A stretch of 64,000 nucleotides of DNA. Origin: Epinephelus fuscoguttatus. Lineage: Eukaryota; Chordata; Actinopteri; Perciformes; Serranidae. Below, one piece after another: positions 10,464-21,004 of the stretch (within the stretch, counting starts at the first letter, position 1; every line of letters starts with the position of its first letter). The DNA is taken from NCBI RefSeq assembly GCF_011397635.1, contig NC_064767.1:1306501-1370500 (forward strand), in the 5' to 3' direction. The translations under genes were made by a program, and so were the position numbers. A model generated the notes under the pieces. That model ran no database searches, was not told where the DNA came from, and worked only from the letters and a program-made list of their open reading frames with translations.

Positions 10464-12041
10464 ATCCCCGGGGGCTCCTACCTGTGTATCAATGTAACCT
10501 CACCAGGTGCTGGCCAACTAAACAGCTGTTTGTTCTGCAGGTGATGCAGTTGAGGATGGACTGAGGAAATGTCTGGATGGTGGAAATGACAAAAGAGATG
10601 GAGGTGACAGCAAAGGAGTATTCGACATAGGAGATGTCATCTCAGGTGTCTGTGGCGGGAAGAAAGAAGAGAAAGCAGGATTCAACATAGGAAACATCGT
10701 CTCAGTTGTTGATGGTGGAGAGAAACATGATGACAAGAAGGAAGAGGAAGGAGCAGGTGAGTCCAAACCGACGTCATAGCAACGTTTAAAACGGCACAAT
10801 TTCTCAGTAATGTCTGTTTAGTCCAGAGGAATGAGTGCAAATAGTGGACTTAAGTTCAACTCTGGTGAAGACATGAATTTTAATCGTGAGTCGTCCTGAC
10901 ATTATTGACCTTCGCAAATACACATAGTGAGAGGGTCCAAAATATAGGAAGCTATTGTTTTCTCAACTCGAGGAGTTCAGAGCGCTCCAGCAAAAATGCC
11001 AGGTCCCTACAATGCAAAAACACAAACAAAAAGTTTCATTCTCATGAAAAACTGTTACAAAAAGTTTCATTCTCACTAAAAACTATTACAAAAAGTTTCA
11101 TTCTCACTAAAAATTATTTCAAAAAGATTCATTCTCACTAAAAACTGTTACAAAAAGTTTCATTCTCACTAAAAAACTGTTACAAAAAGTTTCATTCTCA
11201 CTAAAAACTATTACAAAAAGTTTCATTCTCACTAAGAACTGTTACAAAAAGTTTCATTCTCACTAAAAATTATTTCAAAAAGATTCATTCTCACTAAAAA
11301 CTGTTACAAAAAGTTTCATTCTCACTAAAAAGTGTTACAAAAAGTTTCATTCTCACTAAAAAACTGTTACAAAAAGTTTCATTCTCATTAAAAACTATTT
11401 CAAAAAGTTTCATTCTCACTAAAAAGTGTTACAAAAAGTTTCATTCTCACTTAAAAACTATTAAAAAAAAAGTTTCATTCTCATTAAAAACTATTTCAAA
11501 AAGTTTCATTCTCACTAAAAAGTGTTACAAAAAGTTTCATTCTCACTAAAAAACTGTTACAAAAAGTTTCATTCTCATTAAAAACTATTTCAAAAAGTTT
11601 CATTCTCACTAAAAAGTGTTACAAAAAGTTTCATTCTCACTAAAAAACTGTTACAAAAAGTTTCATTCTCATTAAAAACTATTTCAAAAAGTTTCATTCT
11701 CACTAAAAACTATTACAAAAAGCTTCATTCTCACTAAAAACTGTTACAAAAAGTTTCATTCTCACTAAAAACTATTTCAAAAAGTTTCATTCTCACTAAA
11801 AACTGTTACAAAAAGTTTCATTCTCACTAAAAACTATTTCAAAAAGTTTCATTCTCACTAAAAACTATTTCAAAAAGTTTCATTCTCACTAAAAACTGTT
11901 ACAAAAAGCTTCATTCTCACTAAAAACTGTATTTATTACTTTGGTGTTTTGTGGTTTATCTTTTATATTCTCTTGTCTTTGTCTTTCTGTCACTTTCTCT
12001 CAGGGCTGGATGTGAAGGACGTCATCGGAGGACTGATCTGA
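8783..12041 (+). CDS. Unrecognised small gene B (3 exons, 110 residues)
   Basis: I do not recognise the protein. Exon 1 is 8783-8861 (starts MFKALGKIAGDDVVND), exon 2 is 10541-10756 and exon 3 is 12004-12041 (ends LDVKDVIGGLI then TGA). Both introns are phase 1 with GTGAGT donors and CAG acceptors, and 79+216+38 nt gives 111 codons. This is the only copy with intact frame in all three exons. The product is small, hydrophilic and rich in Gly, Asp and Lys, with no signal peptide or membrane span. A motif recurs three times: FDIGDVISGVCGG, FNIGNIVSVVDGG and LDVKDVIGGLI, each hydrophobic-patterned and glycine-ended. The second-exon start (DAVEDGLRKC) aligns with gene C (SLVEDGVKKC). A conserved further exon (12114-12142, VMGMVKSFF) is also present downstream and could be an alternative last exon. 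It may be a lineage-specific family; function unknown. Confidence 0.6.
9638..10175 (+). repeat. 74-bp minisatellite in gene B intron 1
   Basis: About seven to eight tandem copies of a unit near 74 bp containing AGGAAGTGACCGCCATGAGA and TCTGATCTGTAACGTTGACA, varying by a few bases and small deletions. The corresponding introns of genes A and C lack it, so it grew after duplication or was lost from them. Confidence 0.9.
10386..10460 (+). repeat. (TA)n-(TG)n compound microsatellite
   Basis: An alternating AT tract runs directly into (GT)n about 80 bp upstream of gene B exon 2, within the intron segment otherwise shared with gene C. Confidence 0.95.
11025..11932 (+). repeat. 31-bp minisatellite in gene B intron 2
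   Basis: About 29 tandem copies of a unit of 30-34 bp with core AAAAAGTTTCATTCTCACTA followed by an A-rich part. Unit variants alternate (ACTGTTAC, ACTATTTC, AGTGTTAC), so higher-order blocks of two or three units repeat. There are no unique spacers. It occupies most of the intron just before exon 3 and has no counterpart in A or C. Confidence 0.95.
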
Positions 12042-12800
12042 TCATCAGCAGTTTGTTTTGATGTTTTGTGGTAAAGTTTTAATATTCTCTTTGTTTTCTG
12101 TTTTTTGTTTCAGTGATGGGTATGGTCAAAAGCTTCTTTTAACAAACACCCTGCAGACCACGTCCATCGAGGCTCCACCTGCAGCATCCTCAGAGCGGAG
12201 CAACTCCACCCAAACTGCTGGAACATTGTTGCTTTCAATATTTACAAGTTATTTGCCACCAGAGACATCCTCAGACCTTCTAATATGAAATCATTGAAAA
12301 TAATATAACTGTAAGAAACATGCACGATGACATAACTTAAAGTTAAATTGAATGTTAGTGGCTGGCTCCTGCTGGTGACAAACACTTTGACATGTTGGGT
12401 ATGTTCATGTTTCCTTTGCTGGTTTTACACCATGAGAGTGAACTGAAAACATGATGGAAATTAAAATGTATCTGTAAAGTCAAAACAGTAAGTAAGTATA
12501 TGGTTAAAATATCTGTAATCCTGAAGCCTGATGAAGCCTCCTACATAAGGGGAAACGCTGTTTATTTGTTTGGTGTGGGAATAAAGCACGGGAGCAGCAA
12601 TACTTCGTGTGCGACAAATCTTGAAGTTTTTCCTTTGACGTCAGCACCGATTGGAAAAAGTTTATTTGGAGGATGTGCATTCTTTATATTTGTTTCACTA
12701 AAATATCTGTAATGTCACATGGAGATGAGCAGTACTTTGTGTCATTAATTCAGTTAAACAGTCATTGTCATAAATTAAATGTATTAAACACCAGTGCAAA
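12042..12800 (+). other. Conserved 3' block of gene B
   Basis: Shared with the blocks after genes A (minus, 1-900) and C (23800-24420). It contains a conserved acceptor (TTTGTTTCAG at 12113) followed by the short frame VMGMVKSFF and a stop at 12140-12142. This would be 3' untranslated or an alternative terminal exon for gene B, since exon 3 already has a stop. A segment at 12500-12710 is specific to this copy. Confidence 0.6.
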
Positions 12801-13010
12801 TTGTCTGTCTTACACTTCAGTTTTCACATGAAATGTACAGTTTGCATACAGTCTCTTTCAAAATAAAAGCACCACATCTGTACAACACCACCAACTGATG
12901 TTTTTTTCCTTCAACAGCACACGTGTTGTTACGTTTATGAAAAAAGAACAGGGTTTGTCTTTACAGTCTCAACACCAGGGTTCTCAAGTTTTGATCTCAG
13001 TTCAGAGTGA
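12800..13010 (+). repeat. R1 dispersed repeat, internal fragment
   Basis: Holds the 'ttcacatgaaatgtacagtttg' and 'ctctttcaaaataaaagcacc' parts of R1, decayed at both ends. Confidence 0.6.
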
Positions 13011-13130
13011 GGTTTTTGCTGGATGGCGACGGGCCTTGGGTATGATAGTTTATAAAGGATTCAAATTTCAAATAAGTCATCAACCATCTATATGTGTTTA
13101 AAATAGCTGCTGAAATTAGCAAGGATTCTT

Positions 13131-13308
13131 TTTTTAATATTTTTTGGGGGCAGTTAGCCTCTAATTGACAGGACAGTTAAGCGTGAAGGGGGGAGAGAGA
13201 GGGAGTGACATGCAGCAGGGGCCACAGGCCGGAGTCGAACCTGGGCTGCTGCAGCTAAAGCCTTGTCCATAACAGGGCCTGCTTTATCCACTAACCCACC
13301 ACCCTATT
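13131..13308 (-). mobile_element. tRNA-derived SINE
   Basis: On the minus strand it contains tRNA-like internal promoter sequences (a box A-like TGGGTTAGTGG and a box B GGTTCGACTCC), then a body ending in a GA/CT-rich tract. Five other copies lie in the window, all in the same orientation. The left edge of duplication unit 2 (13238) lies inside it. Confidence 0.8.
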
Positions 13309-15537
13309 GGCTAGTATTTTGTTGGCTAAAGTTGACATGCAGTCTTGTCAAACTGTTCGGTAACAGCTGATATTCCCCGAGATAAGCTCTCATTGTTTTC
13401 CTTTTGTGCAACAAGTGATGTCATTCAGGAGGCTACAACATCAAGTGATGACATGACTTACTGTACACATGTGATAAGGCACCCTGTCTTGTGTGTGCAC
13501 CCTCTTCTTGCTGCAGTCAGATCACCTGTATCTCACCCAGATACAGCAATGCTATTTTCTGATTGGCTGATGAGTAGCTGTGTCTTATTTGTATTGGCTG
13601 GGGCGTGGCACGCTCTTGTTGAGCTCTACGGTACCCACAGCGTCTTGTAACACCTTCCACTGCATATACAGCAGTGTAACTTGGTGGGCGTTATCATAAT
13701 AATTTTTTCATGCATGAGAAATACCCGGTGTGGCGAGGGAGAGTGTGAAAATGTTAAAATGCGTGTCACACTCTCAAAGCGTGAGACTTGAGAGCCCTGC
13801 AACACCGACTTCCAGGGTCAAAGTCAGGTCAAACCATCCACTCCCCCAAAAAACTTCAGCACAAACCGTCAGAACCGTCTCAGGGAAGCTCATCTGCTCG
13901 TCGTCCTCACCAGGGGCTCGACCTGACAGCAGTTGAGTGGGCAGCTGCTCACTGTCGATGGCGTCGATGGCGTCGATGGCGTGTATAAACAGCATCGTAT
14001 TGTGATATTTATGTGGGGCGATTTGTTATTGTTGTCGTCACAGTGACAAGTTTAGATTGTTTTATTATACAAATTATTAATATAACAAATACAAATTCAA
14101 CAGACTAATCACAGCATATTTAACTCTCCTTAAACCTGTGAAAAATGGAAACAAAAAAAGTGTGTTTACATTTCTGTTCAGTGTTAATATGTCTCTGCTT
14201 CAGTTAAAATCAGTCACTGTCACTTTAAGGCTGAAACTATGTGGATGTGTCAGAGCTTTCACCTGACAGACGAGTGTGATCAGAAGTTTTGTCTGATGAA
14301 ACACTCAAAATAAAAACAGCCTCACAACAAAAGACAAACCTGTTTGTCAGAGTGCTGAAATATTTTAATGTGCTGCTTTATCTTCTTTGTTGAGCAGCAG
14401 AGGGGCGTGTCCACGTCATAAACTGAGTGACAGCTGGATAATGACTTCATTTATACAAATGTAACGCCCAAATACTGGGCGAGGTTGGACACCAGTCAGG
14501 AGTCGTGGTTGTAGCTGTTTATAGAGTTTCAAAGTAAAGTGAAATCAGTGAGAGATGGAGAATCATCTATTTTCTGACGCTCGTCCAAGTCCAAGTCCTG
14601 GTGGCAGCACGGGGCCCAAACACCCGTCTCCTGAGGTCAGACAGGATGTATAATCCCTCCAGGGTGTTCTGGGTCTTCTGCCTCCAGAGCTCCTTACCGT
14701 CTTTAATGCAGAGTTCAGATTACACAACATCAGCCCCACACACATACGAAGTCAAGAAAATGATGGGCGTCAGACACAATACTTGATCATTTTATCCCAT
14801 TCAACGTCCCAGGGCCGTCTCCCTTCCAGCTCACTGTAGTTATAATGACGGGAGCAAAAGAGGTGACGAAGTATAAAGAGCAAGATGGATGGGTCAAACA
14901 CAGAACTTTGATCCAGGAGACTGCAGTTCATGTCTCGTAGCAACTTATTTCATTGACAAAAACTGCAACATTCTCTCCATGACAAAAACGTGACAAGCTA
15001 AAAATAGATCTTGACGATAAAAACTAAGACAGAATCTATGTTTCAACGAAAATGTTGGTGGTGGACTGTCAGACACTGAAAGCAGTGCTTGTAATTATCT
15101 TCAAATGCAGCATGAGGGACAGGCTGGGAAACTCCAGTAAATAGTCTGCACCGTGATGTTTCAGTAGCCAGCAGAAACAGTCAGAGCGGAGCAGCGTCAC
15201 CCCCTTAACCTGCCTTACTGTCCTGCTACGTTTCCCCCTGACACCACTGCGTATCTTACCAACATTACAGGACGTGTTTCATGTGCATGCTGACTGCAGG
15301 TTTCCACCAGAGATGAACTGAATGTTCATTTCACTACCGTGAGACGTCTCCAGTGTTGTTTCTGTGAATTTGGCAGTACATCCAACCAGCCACACCAGCT
15401 CAGGACGTCTACATCCAACGTCTTCACTTTCAAGTTCATCTTAGAGCAGCCACTCAAACAGCTGATGGAACAGCTGGTTTGCACAATTGAAAAATTTCAG
15501 CACAAACCGTCAGAACCGTCTCAGGGAAGCTCATCGT

Positions 15538-15885
15538 CGCAAACTGATGTGTTTTTTCCTTCAACAAACGCACGTGGTTGGGTTTAGTAAAAAAGAGCAG
15601 GGTTTGGCTTTACAATCTTACAGGAAGTGAACACTGCTCCCCTGGGTGAAAGCCAGTGGTTGTTGGACCCATCAACCACCCCTAACCCTACTCAGAATTT
15701 CACCGCCACAACTTTCCTTCTTGTCCAGCCACATTTCCCTGACACTGACAGGCGCCGTTAAACCAAAAGGGCAACCAGCGGTGTATCATGTTGACATGAA
15801 AGGACATCTTTTTTCATTGGTGTCTGACGCCAGAAGTCACTGACCAAGCGTCGGTATCTGAAGATTTCAGAGTGAGACCAGGTTG
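15538..15885 (+). repeat. R1 dispersed repeat, right half (unit 2)
   Basis: Matches the right half of the 7415-8115 copy, with about 17 extra bases near 15768. It lacks the left half because the rearranged block c is joined directly to it. Confidence 0.7.
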
Positions 15886-16032
15886 TCACATCTTACACTG
15901 AACATGTACTGAACAACAACAACAATGGACATGAAATACGTTCATATTCTGTAGGTTATATTTTAATGTTTCACCACTTTGGATACACAGAGTTGTGAAA
16001 TGTCCCTGGTGTCACTGTACAGCACTGAATCT

Positions 16033-17024
16033 CTGATACTGCGACTGATTAATAGTCATTAACGTTGTTAATTTTGACAAGAACTTTTAATTTCATTTTA
16101 GTCTTAGTCACTCACCAAAGACTGCATTTAGTTAAAGACACATTTTAGTCTTTTAGTTTTGTTTTGTTTTAGTTAAAATGTAGTCAGTGGAAATCAGTTT
16201 TAGTTTTAGTCTCATTTTAGTCTTTTGACGTAATTTGACAGTTTTGTTATACTGTAATAGATTTTGCAAAAGGGTGTTTGTCATGGTAGTAAAAACTCCA
16301 TTGTAAGCATACCTTTAACTGTGTGTTTAGTCATTTAAATAAGAATGTACCATATTACTCTTGTATAATAAAAATGAATGTCTAAGGCTTGTTAGAAAAA
16401 GTGCAATACATAATCATGTCCTTCACAGGCTCTTGTTTATTTTCTGTATATTTGTACAACAAATGACTCACAACCTGCAAGAATAAAGCTCCAGTCCTCT
16501 TCAAAAGAAGATCATAACAGCTTAACTGTTATGCCCATTTTAATTTACTATTTTCTTACAAGGGCATCAAAACACATTTAATCATATGCCAATTTTAATT
16601 CAGTGTTTGTTAAAGGACCGCCAGGATTACAGCGCCCCTCCAAGGGCTGCAACGGTCATGTGTATCTTCATTGTTTATGCTGCCCGTGTGTTCAGAAGCA
16701 CACAAGAAATGCATTTTTGAGTAATTTCCGAAAAGTTATGATAAAATAAAAAAAATTACAGACTGACAACCACTGTCCAATGTCTCATGCTAATTAACAC
16801 TATTTGTCAGCTTTTAATAATGCCTTTTTTTTGTTGCAGCAGTGTTGTCTCCAGTTGAAAGTTGTGATTTGCTGAATACATTCTACAATAATAAATTAGA
16901 TTAACGTTTGGTCTATAATATTGTTACGCATTTTAATAAAAAACAACTTAAGAATAAAAGAAATAAACACCGAAATAATTAGTGGAAACTTTTTTTTTAT
17001 TGATACTCCTCCTCTCTGACATAC

Positions 17025-17068
<44 letters not shown>

Positions 17069-17605
17069 AACACACAACTGAATGAATGAATGAACATTGG
17101 AAGCGGTTCAGCCACAGTCCCGCCGGCTGGCGCGGTCACTGTAGAGATTACATTCGTTTTTTATTATTAACAAAATGTTTTTTTATTGATCGTATGAATG
17201 GTTTCGTTTTCAAATAAATATTTGGAAACAAAAATGTATGCTTTGGTGTACTTTTACAGAGTGTTACAGGCATTGTTCCCGGCTTCCCGCTGTGGAGCCA
17301 AGGCTTGTGTGGCAAAACTGGACGTGCACCGCCACCGCACGGAGGGCAGGGGGAGGTCATCCAATCAGAAAGATAGACTGAGAGTTTGAGTTAAGATAAT
17401 TAATTGGTTAAAAAGGAAAACAATCAAGGCATTGAGGTTGGTTGTAATCCAGATTGTCTGGCCGGCCAGCGTCAGCTTTTTCGTCACGTTTTTACTTGTC
17501 ACTTCATAATGAACAGAGATTTTGTTTTAGTTTTTGTTGTCAGTAATTAGTCACGGAATAAAGGGTCGTCAACGAAAAGTTTTTGTTTAAGTTTTAGTTG
17601 ACAAA
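16033..17605. mobile_element. Probable non-autonomous DNA transposon inserted in unit 2
   Basis: An interval of about 1.55 kb present in unit 2 and absent at the matching point of unit 1 (8263-8292). Its edges are imperfect inverted repeats (TTAATTTTGACA near 16068 and TTAATTTTGTCA on the other strand near 17605), both followed by sequence rich in TTTAGTC/TTAGTC. This resembles hAT-like non-autonomous elements common in teleosts. No transposase was seen. It contains a (CA)n tract at 17029-17066. Confidence 0.5.
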
Positions 17606-17821
17606 ATTAAGTTTTCTAATTAAAAATCTTCCACCATCCACCGACTCTGTATGAGAGACTTTCTCATGGAGGTGGTAACCGTGGCAACCTTCCATCACCT
17701 CTCAGGTATTTGCATCTCAGAGCATCAAACACATTTTCTTTTTTCACGTGTCATGCCAGGTCACATCACGTTGGCAACAAGATACACGTGCCATTATTGT
17801 TGGGTGTGACTGTCCCATCAC

Positions 17822-17867
<46 letters not shown>

Positions 17868-18537
17868 GTTGATTGTCCCGGGGCAACACCTGTACTCAGC
17901 CACCAGGCACCTGATCCTCCTCGCTGCCATTAGAGATCATAAAACTCTTTTGTGATGAAGCAGGCTGGCCGGTCTGACCACAGAGATGACACGACAGCAG
18001 TGTCATCAACACAATCAGAACAACTCCAGTACAAGAAATAAAATACCAACAAAGTCACTGCAATCTGGACGAATTAACGAGTTCACATACAAGTTGGAAA
18101 CTCATGAGTTTACAGATTAAAACTGATTTAATTCAGTCTAAATGTCTCTTAATCAAACATTTGAAGTTCTGACTCGACTGAAAATAATCAGATTTAAAAC
18201 CTATTAATTAGATTAGATTTATATTTCCGGTCTGTTTCATAACCAGCTGAAACTAAGAATCATGTTTGTTCCCTCAGAATGAGCTGTTTATATCTCCACA
18301 GGGAGCAGGTGCTCGTCTACAGAGATCACCATGTTGCTCCACCATGTTTCTACAGTAGCCCAGAGCGGACAAACCAAACACTGAGTCTAGACCGAGACTT
18401 TTATGTTTTCACATCAGCTGCTGCAGTTAGCAGTCCCTCCACAATGAGTCAGAACTACAGAATGATGAGGTCTGCGTCTTTAGATGACATCCCCACTTTA
18501 ACCTGTCGTCCTGGCTCCCCTTGCCTCGGCATGCTTG

Positions 18538-18860
18538 TTCAACCAGGTCTCACTCCAAAGTCTTTGAAATCCTGCATTTGGGCAGTGACTCGCAGCGTCA
18601 GACACTGATGAAAAAAGCCATCTTTTAACATCAGCATGACACCCAAAAAGTTCCTGTTACAGGTTGACGGTCGGGGGGAACACGGTGGGACAAAAGCGAA
18701 ACTTCAGGCAGCAAAAGTCTGAGTAGGGCGGATGGGAGGGGAGGTGGATGGGTCCAGCAACCACCGACTTTGACCCGGGAGGTCGGTGTTTACTTCCTGT
18801 AAGACTGTAAAGCCAAACTCTGTTCTTTTGTCCTCAACCCAAGCACGTGTGTGTGTGTTG
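18538..18860 (-). repeat. R1 dispersed repeat, right half
   Basis: Starts with the family edge (CAGGTCTCACTCC) and continues through the block carrying 'gcagtgactcgcagcgtcagacac', then ends near the 'acttcctgtaagactgtaaagcc' region. Confidence 0.65.
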
Positions 18861-19261
18861 CAGGAATATAAACGTCAGTTTGTGGTGTACTGAGCACTGG
18901 AGTTAGTGTTTTTAGCTCTGGAGAGCAGCGTACATTTTGTTTTATCTGCATTTAATACAAGTTTGAGGTTTATAAGTGTATCTTGCAAAGCACTGGAAAA
19001 AGTCCAACAATATAAAATTGTGTCATCGGCATCAAAGTGGACATTACAGTTTTGCAAAGACAAAACTATCTGTGTGTTCCAGTCCCAATGATACTGTACT
19101 ATATAGTATGCCAGTAAAAGATTCAGTCTGTCCCAGTACACAGGATGTCAAATGCAGTACACCAAAAATTCCAGCATGTTCTACTACATCTGGTCAGATA
19201 TTGTAGTTTGCAATCAATTTCTGCTATTCTGACGTACAACCCACTGCACAGCAGACGATTC

Positions 19262-19825
19262 ATCCTACCTGGTCTCTCTGTGAGGTCGTTGAACTCAGAC
19301 ACTTGGGCAGTGAAAAGCCCTCTATAAACGTCTGCATGATACGCCGCTGGTCGCTGTTATAGATTAACAGCATTCGGCAGCCTCAGGGGGAAACACAGCA
19401 GGACAAGGATGAAGGTTAAGGCAGCAAAAGTCTGAGTGGGGTGGATGGGTCCAACAAACAATGGCTTTCACTCAGTGTTCACTTCCTGTAAGATTGTAAA
19501 GCTAAACCCTGTTCTTTTATCCTAAACTCAACCATGTGTGTGTTGTTGAAGGAAAATAACATAAATTGGTGGTGTTGTACTGACGTAGTGCTTTTATTTT
19601 GAAAGAGACTGTATCAAACTGTACATTTCCTGTGAAAACAGAAGTGTATTTTGAAAACAGACAATGCATGTAACAGGCTGAAGTTGACACGGCGTCCCAG
19701 AACGTCAACAACCAACACACCCAGGGTACCTTGGACGTCATATGTGGACGTGGAAAGTCCATGACCAAACGTGGACATGTGACGAGGTCACAGTGAGGAT
19801 GAGTTGTTTTGTTGGACCTCATCAG
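19262..19825 (-). repeat. R1 dispersed repeat, most of element
   Basis: A long minus-strand copy including the diagnostic 'ccaacacacccagggtacctt' stretch. With the plus-strand copies in the same cluster it offers substrate for inversion. Confidence 0.7.
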
Positions 19826-20265
19826 TCTGTAGTTCTGACAGTTGCCGTTGGGTTTTGAGGCACCCATACATCCCACATCCTCTCACTGGGGTTACTTGCG
19901 TAGTATGTATGCTCTAGTCCATCTACGTCTTGTTCCAGTCACTCATTTCTCATCAGGATGCCCTGGTTCCTCAAAACCTGGTGCTGTGTCAACCTGGCCG
20001 ATGTCCAAGCTGGTATGACTCCTGTGTTTGTGCTTTCACTCCTCCTGAGACAGGGGTCTGGACTTGATGTGTGTTGCCCGCCCTGAACATTCAGTATCTC
20101 TACAGAAAGTGAAGATGTGTTTTTCTAAAGGACTCGCCAATTAATAATCGTTTTTATTCACACTCTTTGTCGAAGGGCGTTCATGTGAAGATAAATAAAA
20201 GTGTTGTGATGAGTCAGGCAGCGTTTTTTAAATTCCTTTGAAGGGAGGACGCTGAACAAAGAACC

Positions 20266-20270
<5 letters not shown>

Positions 20271-20314
<44 letters not shown>
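20271..20314 (+). repeat. (AC)n microsatellite
   Basis: About 22 AC units next to the SINE upstream of gene C. Confidence 0.95.
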
Positions 20315-20321
<7 letters not shown>

Positions 20322-20357
20322 CCTGACAGTTAATGGACTGCAGTTGTATGGCACTTT

Positions 20358-20532
20358 TTTTTAAAAGATATTTTTAGCCTTTAATGTATAGGACAGCCAA
20401 GTGTGAAAGGGGGGAGAGAGAGAGGGAGTGACATGCAGCAAAGGGCCACAGGCTGGAGTCGAACCCGGGCTGCTGTGGCAACAGCCTTGTACATGGGACG
20501 CCTGCTCCACCACTAAGCCACTGACGCCCCAG
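20358..20532 (-). mobile_element. tRNA-derived SINE
   Basis: Minus-strand box A TGGCTTAGTGG and box B GGTTCGACTCC are both intact, followed by the usual body with a GA/CT-rich tract. It is one of the best-preserved copies in the window. Confidence 0.85.
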
Positions 20533-20819
20533 TTGTATGGCAATTTTCTAGTTTTCTGACCACTCAAAGCACTTTTTACACTCTGAGTCACATTCACACT
20601 CTGGTGGCTAAGGCTGAGGCTATCATACATGGCGCCACAGGACACTTCGACATACGGACTGGGGGAGCTGGGATGGAGCCGCCAATCCTCCAACTGGTGG
20701 GTGACCAGCTCTGCCTCCTGAGACACAATGAAATTCCTTGTTGCCTTGAGGAATGTGGGTATCATTATGACCTTGAGGTGTAAATCGATTTAGTTGTGAC
20801 GCTCACTGTGCTGCTGCAG

Positions 20820-20924
20820 TGACGTCACCGAGCTGTGAGACAGGTCGACCCTGCAGCGACACCTGATTCCTCAACAGGGCGAGACCAGAGAGGCGTCACC
20901 TGCAGGGACACCTGCTGCTATAAG
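20820..20924 (+). promoter_or_regulatory. Gene C core promoter: TGACGTCA plus TATAAG
   Basis: TGACGTCA at 20820-20827 and TATAAG at 20919-20924; the intervening block is nearly identical to those of genes A and B. The ATG lies about 80 bp past the TATA box, slightly further than in A and B because of extra 'acacactc' repeats in the leader. Confidence 0.65.
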
Positions 20925-21004
20925 ACCAAACCTCCTCCACCCAGAAACACACTCTTAACACACACTCTCAACACACTCAGCACGCACTCGAGACATCGTC
21001 AGGT

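Larger units (their letters stand above)
13238..17921 (+). repeat. Segmental duplication unit 2 (upstream of gene C)
   Basis: Counterpart of 5153-8604. The order here is a (13238-13842), b (13846-15198), c (15199-15535), d (15538-16032), insertion (16033-17605), e (17615-17921). In unit 1 the order is a, c, b, d, e. Identity is very high in a and b, pointing to a recent event. The open frames inside mirror those of unit 1 and are not called as genes. Confidence 0.85.
17922..20798. other. Insertion separating unit 2 from the gene C promoter
   Basis: In unit 1 the sequence runs straight from 8604 to the gene promoter. Here about 2.9 kb intervenes, composed of repeats: a dispersed repeat near 18340-18450 (related to 27420-27540), R1 copies at 18538-18860 and 19262-19825 (both minus), the inverted partner of 4080-4310, a (CA)n tract and a SINE. 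No gene seen. Confidence 0.7.

Noticed and set aside
11025..11932. Regular 31-bp direct repeats resembling a CRISPR array
   Set aside because: Units abut with no unique spacers, vary in length, and lie in a vertebrate intron with no cas genes.
12058..12288. Repeated 74-76 codon frame starting MMFCGKVLIFSLFSVF, with copies near 677-901 and 23820-24044
   Set aside because: It resembles a signal peptide only because it reads through the pyrimidine tract of the conserved acceptor. The three copies follow from the duplication.
20358..20532. Possible true tRNA gene on the minus strand
   Set aside because: Box A and box B are present, but the sequence recurs six times with a common 3' body and lacks a clean cloverleaf, as expected of a SINE.
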